Shown here piece by piece: positions 35,706-43,855 of a stretch of DNA of 64,000 bases. Within the stretch, counting starts at the first letter, position 1. Each line of letters opens with the position of its first letter. Both the position numbers and the translations under genes were made by a program. The stretch is from Parafilimonas terrae. GTDB lineage: Bacteria; Bacteroidota; Bacteroidia; Chitinophagales; Chitinophagaceae. The stretch is taken from assembly GCF_900115755.1 (NCBI RefSeq), contig NZ_FOXQ01000001.1, forward strand, positions 1,054,001 through 1,118,000, given 5' to 3'. The notes beneath the pieces were generated by a model, which ran no database searches, was not told where the DNA came from, and saw nothing but the letters and a program-made list of their open reading frames with translations.

Positions 35706-36821
35706 ATGAATATTGCTGTTTTAGGCGCCGGTATGGTGGGCAGCGTTATGGCCGCCGATCTTTCCAGAGAGCATAAGGTTACTTCCATCGATGTTAATGA
35801 AAATAACCTGCAGCGGGTTCAGCAAAAGAATGCAGCCATCAAAACCATAAAAGCCGACCTGCAGGATCATGCTTCTTATAAAACATTGCTGCAGCCTTTT
35901 GACCTCGTTGTAACGGCTGTTCCGGGTTTTATGGGTTTTGAAACATTGAAAGCCGTTATTGAATGCGGAAAAAATGTTGCCGATATTTCCTTCTTTCCCG
36001 AAAATGCCTTGGCATTAGATGCTTTGGCAAAGCAAAAAAATATAACGGTTATTACCGATTGCGGCGTGGCGCCCGGCATGAGCAATTATATTATTGGCAG
36101 ATATGATGCAGAAATGCCCATTGATGCTTTTGAAATATATGTGGGCGGATTACCTAAGATCCGCAAAAAGCCGTTTGAATATAAAGCGCCGTTTTCGCCG
36201 GTGGATGTAATTGAAGAATACACCCGTCCCGCCCGCTTGATGGAAAACGGCAACATCGTTATAAAACCCGCCCTCACCGAGCTTGAACATATACAGTTTG
36301 ATGAAATAGGCACGCTGGAAACTTTTAATACAGATGGCCTGCGCTCCTTACTGTTTACTATGCCGCATATAAAAAACCAGAAAGAAAAAACCCTGCGTTA
36401 TCCCGGCCATGCTGATCTCATCATAGCTTTAAAAGAAAGCGGCTTTTTTAATGATAAGAAGATAAACATTGATGGAAACGAAATATCGCCATTGCAATTC
36501 ACTTCAAAAATTTTATTTAAAGAATGGAAGCTGGATGAAGCCGAAGAAGAATTAACGGTAATGAAAGTAATTTTAAAGTCTGCAAACAAAACCATTGAGT
36601 ATAGCCTGCTCGACCGTTATGATGCTGCCACCCAAACTTCATCCATGAGCCGCACCACGGGTTATACATGCACGGCATCCGCCAATCTTATTGCGAATAA
36701 TATTTTTACAGAAAAAGGCGTGTTCCCGCCGGAACTTGTTGGCAAACACAAACCGGCCTTTGAATTTGTAATAGATTATTTAAAGGCAAGGAATGTGAAG
36801 TGGAACAAGAAAGAATATTAA
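35706..36821 (+). CDS. Saccharopine dehydrogenase-family protein
   Basis: 371 residues from the ATG at 35706; the earlier ATG at 35670 would put twelve residues before the Rossmann strand. N-terminal NAD(P)-binding motif NIAVLGAGMVGSVMAADLS, then VVTAVPGFMGFETLKAVIECGKNVADISF and DCGVAPGMSNYIIGRYDA, as in the Lys9/saccharopine reductase and L-lysine dehydrogenase group. The C-terminal catalytic domain carries RYPGHADLI and the conserved TTGYTCTASANLI. It likely acts on an amino acid such as saccharopine or lysine in the cytoplasm. It is transcribed divergently from pnuC. Confidence 0.9.
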   Translation: MNIAVLGAGMVGSVMAADLSREHKVTSIDVNENNLQRVQQKNAAIKTIKADLQDHASYKTLLQPFDLVVTAVPGFMGFETLKAVIECGKNVADISFFPENALALDALAKQKNITVITDCGVAPGMSNYIIGRYDAEMPIDAFEIYVGGLPKIRKKPFEYKAPFSPVDVIEEYTRPARLMENGNIVIKPALTELEHIQFDEIGTLETFNTDGLRSLLFTMPHIKNQKEKTLRYPGHADLIIALKESGFFNDKKINIDGNEISPLQFTSKILFKEWKLDEAEEELTVMKVILKSANKTIEYSLLDRYDAATQTSSMSRTTGYTCTASANLIANNIFTEKGVFPPELVGKHKPAFEFVIDYLKARNVKWNKKEY

Positions 36822-36887
36822 TTGCAAAGCGCTAAAAGATGCCTTGCAATTGTATTTAGCTGAAGAAATAATTAAGAATCCAACCTT

Positions 36888-36895
36888 TACCTTTG
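36888..36895 (+). promoter_or_regulatory. Candidate -7 box for the antitoxin gene
   Basis: TACCTTTG matches TAnnTTTG exactly, 16 bp before the antitoxin ATG. No good -33 element was found upstream. Confidence 0.3.
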
Positions 36896-36911
36896 AGTAA
36901 ACATTTTAAGC

Positions 36912-37118
36912 ATGTTAGTTGAACGTACAAATAATGATAAGATTGTAATCACACTATCTTCTTCTGTTGACAGCTTCGGCCTTCAAAGATTGATTGATTA
37001 TGTAAAATATCTTGAAGCCACTTCTAAAAGTAAAGCAAAGCAGTCTGACGCCGATAAATTAGCTGATGAAGTAAATGCTTCATGGTGGGATAAAAACCGT
37101 AAACGTTTTATTAAGTGA
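36912..37118 (+). CDS. Antitoxin-like small protein of a PIN toxin pair
   Basis: 68 residues, charged, with an N-terminal stretch KIVITLSSSVDSFGLQRLIDYVKYLEA and a C-terminal WWDKNRKRFIK. No enzyme motif. The identification rests on context: its stop overlaps (GTGA, 37115-37118) the GTG start of a PIN-domain reading frame, the typical layout of type II antitoxin-toxin pairs in Bacteroidota. Its C-terminal basic segment would wrap the toxin. Because the toxin is broken, it may be an orphan that persists as a repressor or by drift. Confidence 0.65.
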   Translation: MLVERTNNDKIVITLSSSVDSFGLQRLIDYVKYLEATSKSKAKQSDADKLADEVNASWWDKNRKRFIK

Positions 37119-37298
37119 AATTTATTGTAGATGCCAATATGGTGTTTAGCGCTATCCTAAACACAAATGGTAAAATCGGCGATTTACTCATTAATTGACA
37201 AAAAATTAATCAAAGGACTGGCCAGGAAGGGCTTTACAAATTTTATTACTACAGATGAACTTTATAAATTGAGGGAAGACCTTCATAACAAGGCTTAA
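37115..37298 (+). pseudogene. Broken PIN-domain toxin (internal deletion and frame change)
   Basis: The first 27 codons (GTG start) read KFIVDANMVFSAIL, the typical first strand of a PIN nuclease with its first acidic residue, then stop at 37196-37198. From about 37194, in the next frame, comes IDKKLIKGLARKGF followed by FITTDELYKLRED and a stop at 37296-37298. This matches the last part of PIN toxins (the GDKKL..GL..KGF region). The middle of roughly a hundred residues, with the other catalytic acids, is missing. The product cannot be an active ribonuclease. Confidence 0.75.
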
Positions 37299-37349
37299 TC
37301 ACTCTCAGCACAAAAGTATCTCACTTTCCCCACCCTCCTTATTTACGGG

Positions 37350-38993
37350 TTATTTCATCATCCCATCCCTCACAGCCTTAAACTCAGAACCGTCTTTCCA
37401 TTTGGGGAAAGTAGTTTCATTCGCTAATTTATCTCCTATGGAAAACAGCATCTGCATATCCTGCAACCCACCATCAAACGTCCAGGTTGAATCATATTCA
37501 TCCGCAGGCTGGTGATAGCGGTTGGCATTATAATCATCCTCCAGCTTTTCGCCATATTCCTTTCCCTTGCCCACCACATCCACACCGCCGCCACTGCTTA
37601 TAGCCGGCACGCCTACCTTAGCAAAACTAAAATGGTCTGAACGGAAGTAATGTCCTGCTTCAGGGTGCGCTTCCGGCGCCAGGTACCTGCCCTGCTGTTT
37701 TGCTTCCGCTTCCACATAATCTTCCAGTTCATTCTGGCCCTGGCCGGCAATTACAACATCCTTTTTCTTATTATATGCATCCACCACATCCATATTCAAA
37801 TCGGCCACTGTTTTATCCAAAGGATACACCGGGTGTTCCGCATAATATTTTGAACCCAGCAGCCCCTGCTCCTCTGCCGTAACCGCCAAAAACAAAATGC
37901 TGCGTTCCGGCTTTTCTTTTAAGGAAGTAAATGCCCTTGCCATTTCAATCAGCGCCGCCGTGCCACTGGCATTATCAATAGCGCCGTTATAAATGGAATC
38001 GCCTTTTGCATCGGGCTGCCCAATACCCAGGTGGTCCCAGTGCGCCGTGTAAATAACATATTCATCCGGCCTTTTGCTGCCGGTAAGTTTGGCAAGCACA
38101 TTATGCGAAGTATTATAGCTTGACTTCACCCTTACCTTCAGCGATAATTTTTCACCCAGCGGCACTGCTTTAAAACCCTGCTTGTTAGCACTTACTAACA
38201 AAGAGCTGTCTTTGCCCGCAGCCGCCAGCAATTTCTTGGCTGCATCTGCAGAAACCCAGCCCTGCAAGGCGCAGTGGTATTGGTTATCGCCCCTTTTATC
38301 AAGATATAAATTTGAACTGCCCCATGAGCTTTGCACCACGCTGAAAGGATAAGACGCCGCTTCCGTATTGTGAATAATAAAAATCCCTTTCGCGCCCTGC
38401 CTTGCCGCTTCTTCATATTTATAAGTCCAGCGGCCATAATACGTCATAGTTTTTCCCTTAAAAATGGTGGTATCCACGCCAAAGCCCGGGTCGTTCACCA
38501 TTACCAGCACCACTTTTCCTTTCACATCAATACCGGCATAATCGTTCCAGTTATATTCCGGCGCCACCACGCCATAACCGGCAAAAACCAGTTCATCATT
38601 ATCCAGGGAAATCACTGAATCCGTTCTTTCGGTTGACACCACAAAATCATCCGTCTTATTCAAATCAAAACTGCCGTTGGGCGATTGCACTTTCATCACC
38701 GCGTCCGCATAAGGCGTTATTTCCACCATTGGCACATCCTGCACATAACTGCTGCCATTGCCCGGTTCAAGCCCCAATTGTTTAAAAGCATTTTCCAAAA
38801 AAGCCACTGTTTTGGTTTCGCCCGCCGAAAAAGGCTTGCGACCTTCAAACGAATCGGAGGATAATACTTTTATATTCTGCATCATACTGTCGCGGTTAAA
38901 TGCAGCGGCGGTTTCGCCCGAAGATTTGCTTTCATTTTGGTTACACGCAGCAGCCAGCAAGGCTATGGCAGGGAGGAAATACAGGTTACGCAT
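37350..38993 (-). CDS. M28-family zinc aminopeptidase lipoprotein
   Basis: 547 residues. Lipobox LAAAC at residues 13-17. A PA domain insert (about 150-250, GYGVVAPEYNWNDYAGIDVKGKVVLVM) precedes the M28 catalytic domain. Zinc and catalytic residues are visible: YTAHWDHLGIG (His, Asp), GAIDNASGTAALIEMAR (Asp), AVTAEEQGLLGS (Glu-Glu), DLNMDVV (Asp) and RSDHFSFAKVGVPAIS (His). It removes N-terminal amino acids from peptides in the periplasm or at the surface. It stands alone on this strand. Confidence 0.95.
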   Translation of the reverse strand: MRNLYFLPAIALLAAACNQNESKSSGETAAAFNRDSMMQNIKVLSSDSFEGRKPFSAGETKTVAFLENAFKQLGLEPGNGSSYVQDVPMVEITPYADAVMKVQSPNGSFDLNKTDDFVVSTERTDSVISLDNDELVFAGYGVVAPEYNWNDYAGIDVKGKVVLVMVNDPGFGVDTTIFKGKTMTYYGRWTYKYEEAARQGAKGIFIIHNTEAASYPFSVVQSSWGSSNLYLDKRGDNQYHCALQGWVSADAAKKLLAAAGKDSSLLVSANKQGFKAVPLGEKLSLKVRVKSSYNTSHNVLAKLTGSKRPDEYVIYTAHWDHLGIGQPDAKGDSIYNGAIDNASGTAALIEMARAFTSLKEKPERSILFLAVTAEEQGLLGSKYYAEHPVYPLDKTVADLNMDVVDAYNKKKDVVIAGQGQNELEDYVEAEAKQQGRYLAPEAHPEAGHYFRSDHFSFAKVGVPAISSGGGVDVVGKGKEYGEKLEDDYNANRYHQPADEYDSTWTFDGGLQDMQMLFSIGDKLANETTFPKWKDGSEFKAVRDGMMK

Positions 38994-39121
38994 ACAATCA
39001 ATTTAAACACAAGTATAAAAATAAACAGGCTAACAATTTCCGGAAAGTTTAGAACCTTGCAAGGGCTGCAATATTCCGCATGCAAAGCTTTGGAAACATT
39101 TTTGATTTACTTTTCCCACTT

Positions 39122-40162
39122 ATGCCGCTGATTGAATTCACCGATAAAGGCCTGTTTTGCCGCGCCGGCAATTTTTATATCGATCCCTGGAAGCCGGTTA
39201 ATTATGCCATCATCACCCATGCGCACAGCGATCACGCCAAATGGGGCAGCAAAAATTATTTATGCCACACGCTCACCAAACCTTTGCTGCAGGCCCGCCT
39301 TGGCAATAACCATTATGAAACGATGGAGTGGAACGAAACCAAAACCATTAACGGTGTAAAGGTTTCCCTGCACCCCGCCGGGCACATTATTGGTTCTTCG
39401 CAGGTGCGGGTTGAATGTAATAATGAAGTTTGGGTGGCCAGCGGCGATTATAAAGTGGCCAACGACGGCATTAGCGGCGCATTCGAGCCCGTAAAATGCA
39501 ATGCTTTCATTACTGAATCCACTTTTGGGCTGCCTATTTATTGCTGGAAACACCAGGAAGCGGTTTTTGAAAACATGCGCAACTGGATTCTTGCCAATAA
39601 AGCCCTCAATAAAACCAGCATTATTATAGCCTACAGTTTGGGCAAGGCGCAGCGCGTATTAAAAGCGCTGGAAGATTTTGACGAAACCATTTTTATGCAC
39701 GGCGCCACCTGGAATATGCACCAGGCCATTATAAATGCCGGTATTTCGCTCCCAAAAATTAAGGCAGAACGTGTAATGCCTGAAACCTCAAAGGAAAAAC
39801 TGAAAGAAAGTATAGTAATAGCGCCGCCGGGCGCCGAAGGTTCTTCGTGGTTAAAGAAATTTTCGCCTTACGCCATTGGTGTTTGCAGCGGATGGATGCA
39901 GGTTCGCGGTAATGTGCGCCGGAAAAACGTGGACGGCGCCTTTGTTTTAAGCGATCATGCCGACTGGACCGGTTTATTGCAGGCCATTAAAGCCACGAAG
40001 GCCGAAAAAGTGTATGTAACGCACGGTTACCAGGCTGTTTTCAGCCGTTATTTAAATGAAAAAGGCATTTGGAGCGCCGAAGTAAAAACAGAATATGGTG
40101 AAGAAGAGGAAGAAAAGGAGAATGCAGCAGGTTTAGCTGAAGAATCGGGAAAAATGGATTGA
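39122..40162 (+). CDS. Ligase-associated DNA exonuclease (metallo-beta-lactamase fold)
   Basis: 346 residues from the ATG at 39122, where the family sequence begins (MPLIEFTDKGLFCRAGNFYI); an ATG 14 codons earlier is not favoured. Metallo-beta-lactamase/beta-CASP fold of the SNM1/Artemis type: HAHSDHAKWG (metal ligands), HPAGHIIGSSQV, WVASGDYK, and the late LSDHADWTGLL and VYVTHGYQAVFSRYL. It processes DNA ends together with the ligase encoded next. The C-terminal acidic tail (EYGEEEEEKENAAG) runs into a 21-bp repeat array whose first unit encodes the last five residues and stop. Confidence 0.92.
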   Translation: MPLIEFTDKGLFCRAGNFYIDPWKPVNYAIITHAHSDHAKWGSKNYLCHTLTKPLLQARLGNNHYETMEWNETKTINGVKVSLHPAGHIIGSSQVRVECNNEVWVASGDYKVANDGISGAFEPVKCNAFITESTFGLPIYCWKHQEAVFENMRNWILANKALNKTSIIIAYSLGKAQRVLKALEDFDETIFMHGATWNMHQAIINAGISLPKIKAERVMPETSKEKLKESIVIAPPGAEGSSWLKKFSPYAIGVCSGWMQVRGNVRRKNVDGAFVLSDHADWTGLLQAIKATKAEKVYVTHGYQAVFSRYLNEKGIWSAEVKTEYGEEEEEKENAAGLAEESGKMD

Positions 40163-40482
40163 AAATGGGGAAGAAAGAACCGGCTTTCTCGGGAAAATGA
40201 TGACATAAATCGGGAAAAGAATCAGGTTTCTCGGGAAAATGATGGCATAAATCGGGAAATGAATGGGGTTTGTCGGGAATTCTTCCTGTTTTCTCGGGAA
40301 AAGAATCAGTTTTCCGGGGAGTTTTTTCAAAATTCCGGGGAAAAGAATCGGTTTTAGGGGGAAATATTTGAAGAAAGGGGGGAGAAAATTGAAGAAAGGG
40401 GGGAAATATTTGAGAAAAAGGGGGAGAATAAACAATAAAAGGGGGAAGTTTTCCAGGAAAAGGGGGAAAACCAGCCCTTTAA
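40145..40482. repeat. Array of about sixteen 21-bp degenerate purine-rich repeats
   Basis: Units start at 40145, 40166 (this one 23 bp) and then every 21 bp exactly from 40189 to 40462. Left units begin TCGGGAAAA, middle units CGGGGA, right units GGGGGA, a gradual drift in one direction. Nearly all G and A lie on the plus strand. The minus strand over the array is one open frame (40133-40498, GTG start) encoding FPxxxxx heptapeptides. There are no spacers between units, so it is not CRISPR. It fills the 324-339 bp between exonuclease and ligase genes. Confidence 0.9.
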
Positions 40483-40501
40483 AAATGTGAGTAACCACAA
40501 T

Positions 40502-42118
40502 ATGAAGGAGTTTGCAAACCTTGTAAATATATTGGGCGCTTCTACTAAAACATTGGAGAAGCAGGAAGCGCTTATCAACTATTTTTCCCTGGCAGATGAT
40601 AAAGATAAAGTGTGGGTGATTGCCTTGTTCAGCGGCCGCAGGCCGCGCCGGCTGGTAAACTCATCCTTATTACCGCAATGGTGCGTGGAAATAGCGCAAA
40701 TTCCGGGCTGGCTGTTTGGCGAATGTTACGGTTCGGTGGGCGATATGGCCGAAACCATTGCTTTACTCCTGCCCGAAGCCACGGAAGAAGCCAGCCAGTC
40801 TTCGTTATCTTTCTACATAGAAAAACTTATTTCGCTCGAAAAGGAAAGCGAAGCCGTAAAAAAGGAATTTATTACCGGTTGCTGGCGCAGCATGCATAAA
40901 GATGAGCGTTTTGTGTTTAATAAACTGCTTACCGGCAATTTCCGTATCGGCATTTCGCAAAAACAAATGGTAAATGCGCTGGCCAAAACGGTAAAGCTGG
41001 AGTCTTCGGTGATTGCGCACCGCATTAGCGGCAACTGGGACCCCGTTACCACGGCGTTTAATGACCTTTTAAGTGAAAATGCAAACATCATTGATTATTC
41101 AAAGCCCTATCCTTTTTACCTGGCGTATGCCCTGGAAGAAAATCCGGAAACTTTAGGGGAGCCGCAGGAGTGGCAGGCTGAATGGAAGTGGGATGGCATT
41201 CGCGGCGAAATCATCAAAAGAAATAATGAACTGTTTGTATGGAGCCGCGGCGAAGAATTAATGACGGAGAAGTTTCCCGAATATGCTATTCTTCAGCAAA
41301 AACTGCCGGAAGGCGTGGCTTTGGATGGAGAGATTATTACTTTAACCAATGCAGATGCTTCAAATAATGAATTTACTGTTTTGCCCTTTGCATTATTGCA
41401 AACAAGAATTGGAAGGAAGAACGTTACCAAAAAGCAATTAACGGAATCGCCGGTAGGTTTTATTGCTTACGATGTTTTGGAGTTTAATGGAGAAGATTTT
41501 CGGGGCAAAACACTGCAGGAACGCCGGGCTGTGCTGGAAAAAATTGTTGCCGGGGCGAATGAACCGGTGCTGCGGCTGTCGCCCGTTATTTATTTTAATA
41601 ATTGGGATGAACTGGCTGCTACCCGCGCCACCAGCCGCACTATAAATGCGGAAGGTATTATGCTGAAACGCAAAACATCTGTGTACCAGGTGGGCAGAAA
41701 AGTGGGCGACTGGTGGAAATGGAAGATTGATCCGCTCACCATAGATGCAGTGATGATTTATGCCCAAAAAGGCAGTGGCCGCCGCAGCACGCTGTACACC
41801 GATTACACGTTTGCCGTGCGGGATGATGATAAACTTATTCCTTTCACCAAGGCTTATTCCGGCCTTACTGATAAAGAATTTGCACAGGTGGATGCATTTG
41901 TAAAAAGAAATTCGCTGGAAAAGTTCGGGCCGGTGAGAACGGTAAAGCCCGAGCTGGTTTTTGAGATTGCTTTTGAGGGCATTGCTGCCAGTAACCGGCA
42001 CAAAAGTGGCGTGGCACTGCGCTTTCCGAGAATTAAGCGGTGGCGGAAAGATAAACCGGCATCGGAAATAAATACATTGGATGATCTGAAGAAGATGCTG
42101 GAGGCGTATGGTAAATAA
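40502..42118 (+). CDS. ATP-dependent DNA ligase (LigB/ligase-associated type)
   Basis: 538 residues from the ATG at 40502; a GTG five codons earlier is unlikely. N-terminal DNA-binding domain (FSGRRPRRLVNSSLLPQW, FNKLLTGNFRIGISQKQM). The nucleotidyltransferase domain has motif I KWDGIRGE (lysine near residue 229), motif III-IV region (VALDGEIIT, EGIMLKRK) and motif V WWKWKID. The OB fold follows with VFEIAFEGIAASNRHKSGVALRFPRIKRWR. It seals nicks using ATP. In many bacteria this ligase travels with an exonuclease, a Lhr-type helicase and a phosphoesterase; only the exonuclease is seen here. Confidence 0.95.
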   Translation: MKEFANLVNILGASTKTLEKQEALINYFSLADDKDKVWVIALFSGRRPRRLVNSSLLPQWCVEIAQIPGWLFGECYGSVGDMAETIALLLPEATEEASQSSLSFYIEKLISLEKESEAVKKEFITGCWRSMHKDERFVFNKLLTGNFRIGISQKQMVNALAKTVKLESSVIAHRISGNWDPVTTAFNDLLSENANIIDYSKPYPFYLAYALEENPETLGEPQEWQAEWKWDGIRGEIIKRNNELFVWSRGEELMTEKFPEYAILQQKLPEGVALDGEIITLTNADASNNEFTVLPFALLQTRIGRKNVTKKQLTESPVGFIAYDVLEFNGEDFRGKTLQERRAVLEKIVAGANEPVLRLSPVIYFNNWDELAATRATSRTINAEGIMLKRKTSVYQVGRKVGDWWKWKIDPLTIDAVMIYAQKGSGRRSTLYTDYTFAVRDDDKLIPFTKAYSGLTDKEFAQVDAFVKRNSLEKFGPVRTVKPELVFEIAFEGIAASNRHKSGVALRFPRIKRWRKDKPASEINTLDDLKKMLEAYGK

Positions 42119-42156
42119 ATCAACGCAGGCCTGGTTAAAGGTAAACGCCAGAAATG

Positions 42157-42240
42157 TTCAATACTCAATATTCAATAATCAACACTCAATTTGCAGAGGT
42201 TATAGAATTGAGTATTGCTTATTGTTTTGTTGAATATTGC
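42157..42240. repeat. 7-bp-period array forming a long imperfect inverted repeat
   Basis: Five exact-register heptamers of form NTCAAYA/T (42157-42191), then 13-14 bp, then a complementary-type array of NTATTGN heptamers (42205-42240). The two arms can fold into a hairpin of about 34 nt per arm with mismatches, followed by a T-rich stretch. It might end ligase transcription. Confidence 0.75.
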
Positions 42241-42315
42241 TTATTTTTCTTTATCTAAGCCGCATTGATTGGAATATCTTTATTCATTGCGTTAAAAAAC
42301 TTACAATCGTTAGCT

Positions 42316-42323
42316 TATTTTTG
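42316..42323 (+). promoter_or_regulatory. Candidate -7 box for the acyl-CoA dehydrogenase gene
   Basis: TATTTTTG fits TAnnTTTG and lies 20 bp before the ATG. The -33 element is not clear (ATTG at 42286-42289 is 26 bp away). Confidence 0.35.
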
Positions 42324-42343
42324 CGCTGCAAAAACTTCTTGTC

Positions 42344-43495
42344 ATGAATTTAGACTTATCCGAAGAGCATTTAATGATTCAGCAGGCTGCCCGCGATTTT
42401 GCGAACACAGAATGTTTGCCCGGCGTAATAGAACGGGATGAAAAAATGAGGTTTCCCAAAGAGCAGGTTTTAAAACTCGCCGATCTTGGTTTTATGGGCA
42501 TGATGGTGAATGAAAAATATGGCGGCGCCGGGCTTGATACACTCAGTTATGTAATTGCTATGGAAGAAATTTCAAAGGTTGACGCCAGCACTTCGGTTTG
42601 TATGAGCGTAAACAACAGCCTTGTTTGCTGGGGGCTGGAAGCCTTCGGTACAGAAAAACAAAAACAACAATACTTAACGCCACTGGCACAAGGCAAAAAA
42701 GATGGTGAATTATATATTGGCGCATTTTTACTAAGCGAGCCGGAAGCCGGAAGCGATGCCACTTCGCAGCAAACAACCGCAGAAGACAAAGGCGATTATT
42801 ATTTAATTAACGGCACCAAAAACTGGATTACTAACGGTTCAAGCGCCAGCGTGTACCTGGTAATGGCGCAAACCGACCGTTCCAAAGGTTCAAAAGGCAT
42901 TAATGCCTTTATCGTTGAAAAAAACTGGCCGGGCATTACTGTTGGCCCCAAAGAAAATAAAATGGGCATTCGTGGCAGCGACACTCATTCCATCCAGTTT
43001 AATGATGTAAAAGTGCCGAAAGAAAACCGCATTGGTGAAGATGGCTTCGGCTTTAAGTTTGCCATGCAGGTGCTGAGCGGCGGGCGCATTGGCATTGCCG
43101 CGCAGGCGTTGGGCATTGCTGCCGGCGCGCTGGAAAGATCTGTTGCTTATGCTAAAGAAAGAAAATCCTTTGGTAAACCCATTATAGATCACCAGGCAAT
43201 ACAATTTAAATTGGCCGATATGGCCACACGGGTGGAGGCGGCGAGGCTGCTTTTATATAAAGCCGCGCTGGATAAAGATAATGGCAGGAATTACGCAGCC
43301 AGTTCAGCTATGGCAAAGGTTTTTGCCTCGGAAACGGCAATGTGGGCTGCCACCGAAGCGGTACAAATACACGGCGGTTATGGTTATGTAAAAGAATACC
43401 ATGTGGAAAGATTAATGCGCGATGCAAAAATTACCCAGATTTATGAAGGCACCAGTGAAGTTCAAAGAATTGTGATAGGCAGGTCTTTACAATAA
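42344..43495 (+). CDS. Acyl-CoA dehydrogenase
   Basis: 383-residue FAD enzyme that inserts the alpha-beta double bond in acyl-CoA during fatty acid or branched-chain amino acid oxidation. Domains in order: N-terminal helical domain (EEHLMIQQAARDFAN), beta domain with the signature FLLSEPEAGSDA and NGTKNWITNGSSA, C-terminal helical domain with GGRIGIAAQALGIAAGALE, ATEAVQIHGGYGYVKEY and the catalytic Glu in QIYEGTSEVQRIVIGR. The Glu position in the late motif is that of short/medium-chain (butyryl-CoA type) enzymes. It appears monocistronic with no electron-transfer flavoprotein genes nearby. Confidence 0.96.
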   Translation: MNLDLSEEHLMIQQAARDFANTECLPGVIERDEKMRFPKEQVLKLADLGFMGMMVNEKYGGAGLDTLSYVIAMEEISKVDASTSVCMSVNNSLVCWGLEAFGTEKQKQQYLTPLAQGKKDGELYIGAFLLSEPEAGSDATSQQTTAEDKGDYYLINGTKNWITNGSSASVYLVMAQTDRSKGSKGINAFIVEKNWPGITVGPKENKMGIRGSDTHSIQFNDVKVPKENRIGEDGFGFKFAMQVLSGGRIGIAAQALGIAAGALERSVAYAKERKSFGKPIIDHQAIQFKLADMATRVEAARLLLYKAALDKDNGRNYAASSAMAKVFASETAMWAATEAVQIHGGYGYVKEYHVERLMRDAKITQIYEGTSEVQRIVIGRSLQ

Positions 43496-43504
43496 GGCCT
43501 TTTT

Positions 43505-43630
43505 TTACCTTCTTCTTGTCCAGTAATTAGGATCGTGAGAGGGGCAGTTTGAACTGCGGTTGGCAACACAGGAAGAAAAAAGCGCTGCACATAAGCAAGT
43601 AGCCACGATTATTAAAAAAACTCTACGCAT
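43505..43630 (-). CDS. Very small lipoprotein (41 residues)
   Basis: A 41-codon frame from the ATG at 43628-43630 to TAA at 43505-43507. It has a textbook lipoprotein signal: basic MRR, hydrophobic VFLIIVATCLCAALF and lipobox FSSC. The mature part is only about 21 residues and ends HDPNYWTRRR with one further Cys. It lies alone between convergent/divergent neighbours in a 360-bp gap. Similar tiny lipoproteins occur in Bacteroidota, but function is not known. The composition of the frame supports a real gene. Confidence 0.7.
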   Translation of the reverse strand: MRRVFLIIVATCLCAALFSSCVANRSSNCPSHDPNYWTRRR

Positions 43631-43855
43631 ATCAGGAATTAATTTTACTTAAACGGATATTGGATTGCGAAAATTGTTTATAAGATTTAAAGCTGGAGTC
43701 AATATTCTGCTAATCTATGAAATTTGTTTGTAAAATTACGCTACAGCCAGTTTAACGTAGGCAAAGAAACACCTAATTTCCGATATTTTTCGTTCCCCGA
43801 ATAATTGTAACATTTCTAATAACTAATACTACTTTCGCGCAAGTAATATTTTTAA

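Noticed and set aside
36822-37349. Mobile element as cause of the broken PIN toxin
   Set aside because: No inverted repeats, target duplication or transposase remnant was found; a simple internal deletion explains the sequence.
40145-40482. CRISPR array
   Set aside because: Units are directly contiguous with no unique spacers, the period is only 21 bp, and no cas genes are present.
40133-40498. Protein-coding gene on the minus strand over the 21-bp array
   Set aside because: The open frame follows automatically from a stop-free 21-bp unit; it overlaps two well-supported genes and starts with GTG without other support. Kept as a finding, not as a gene.
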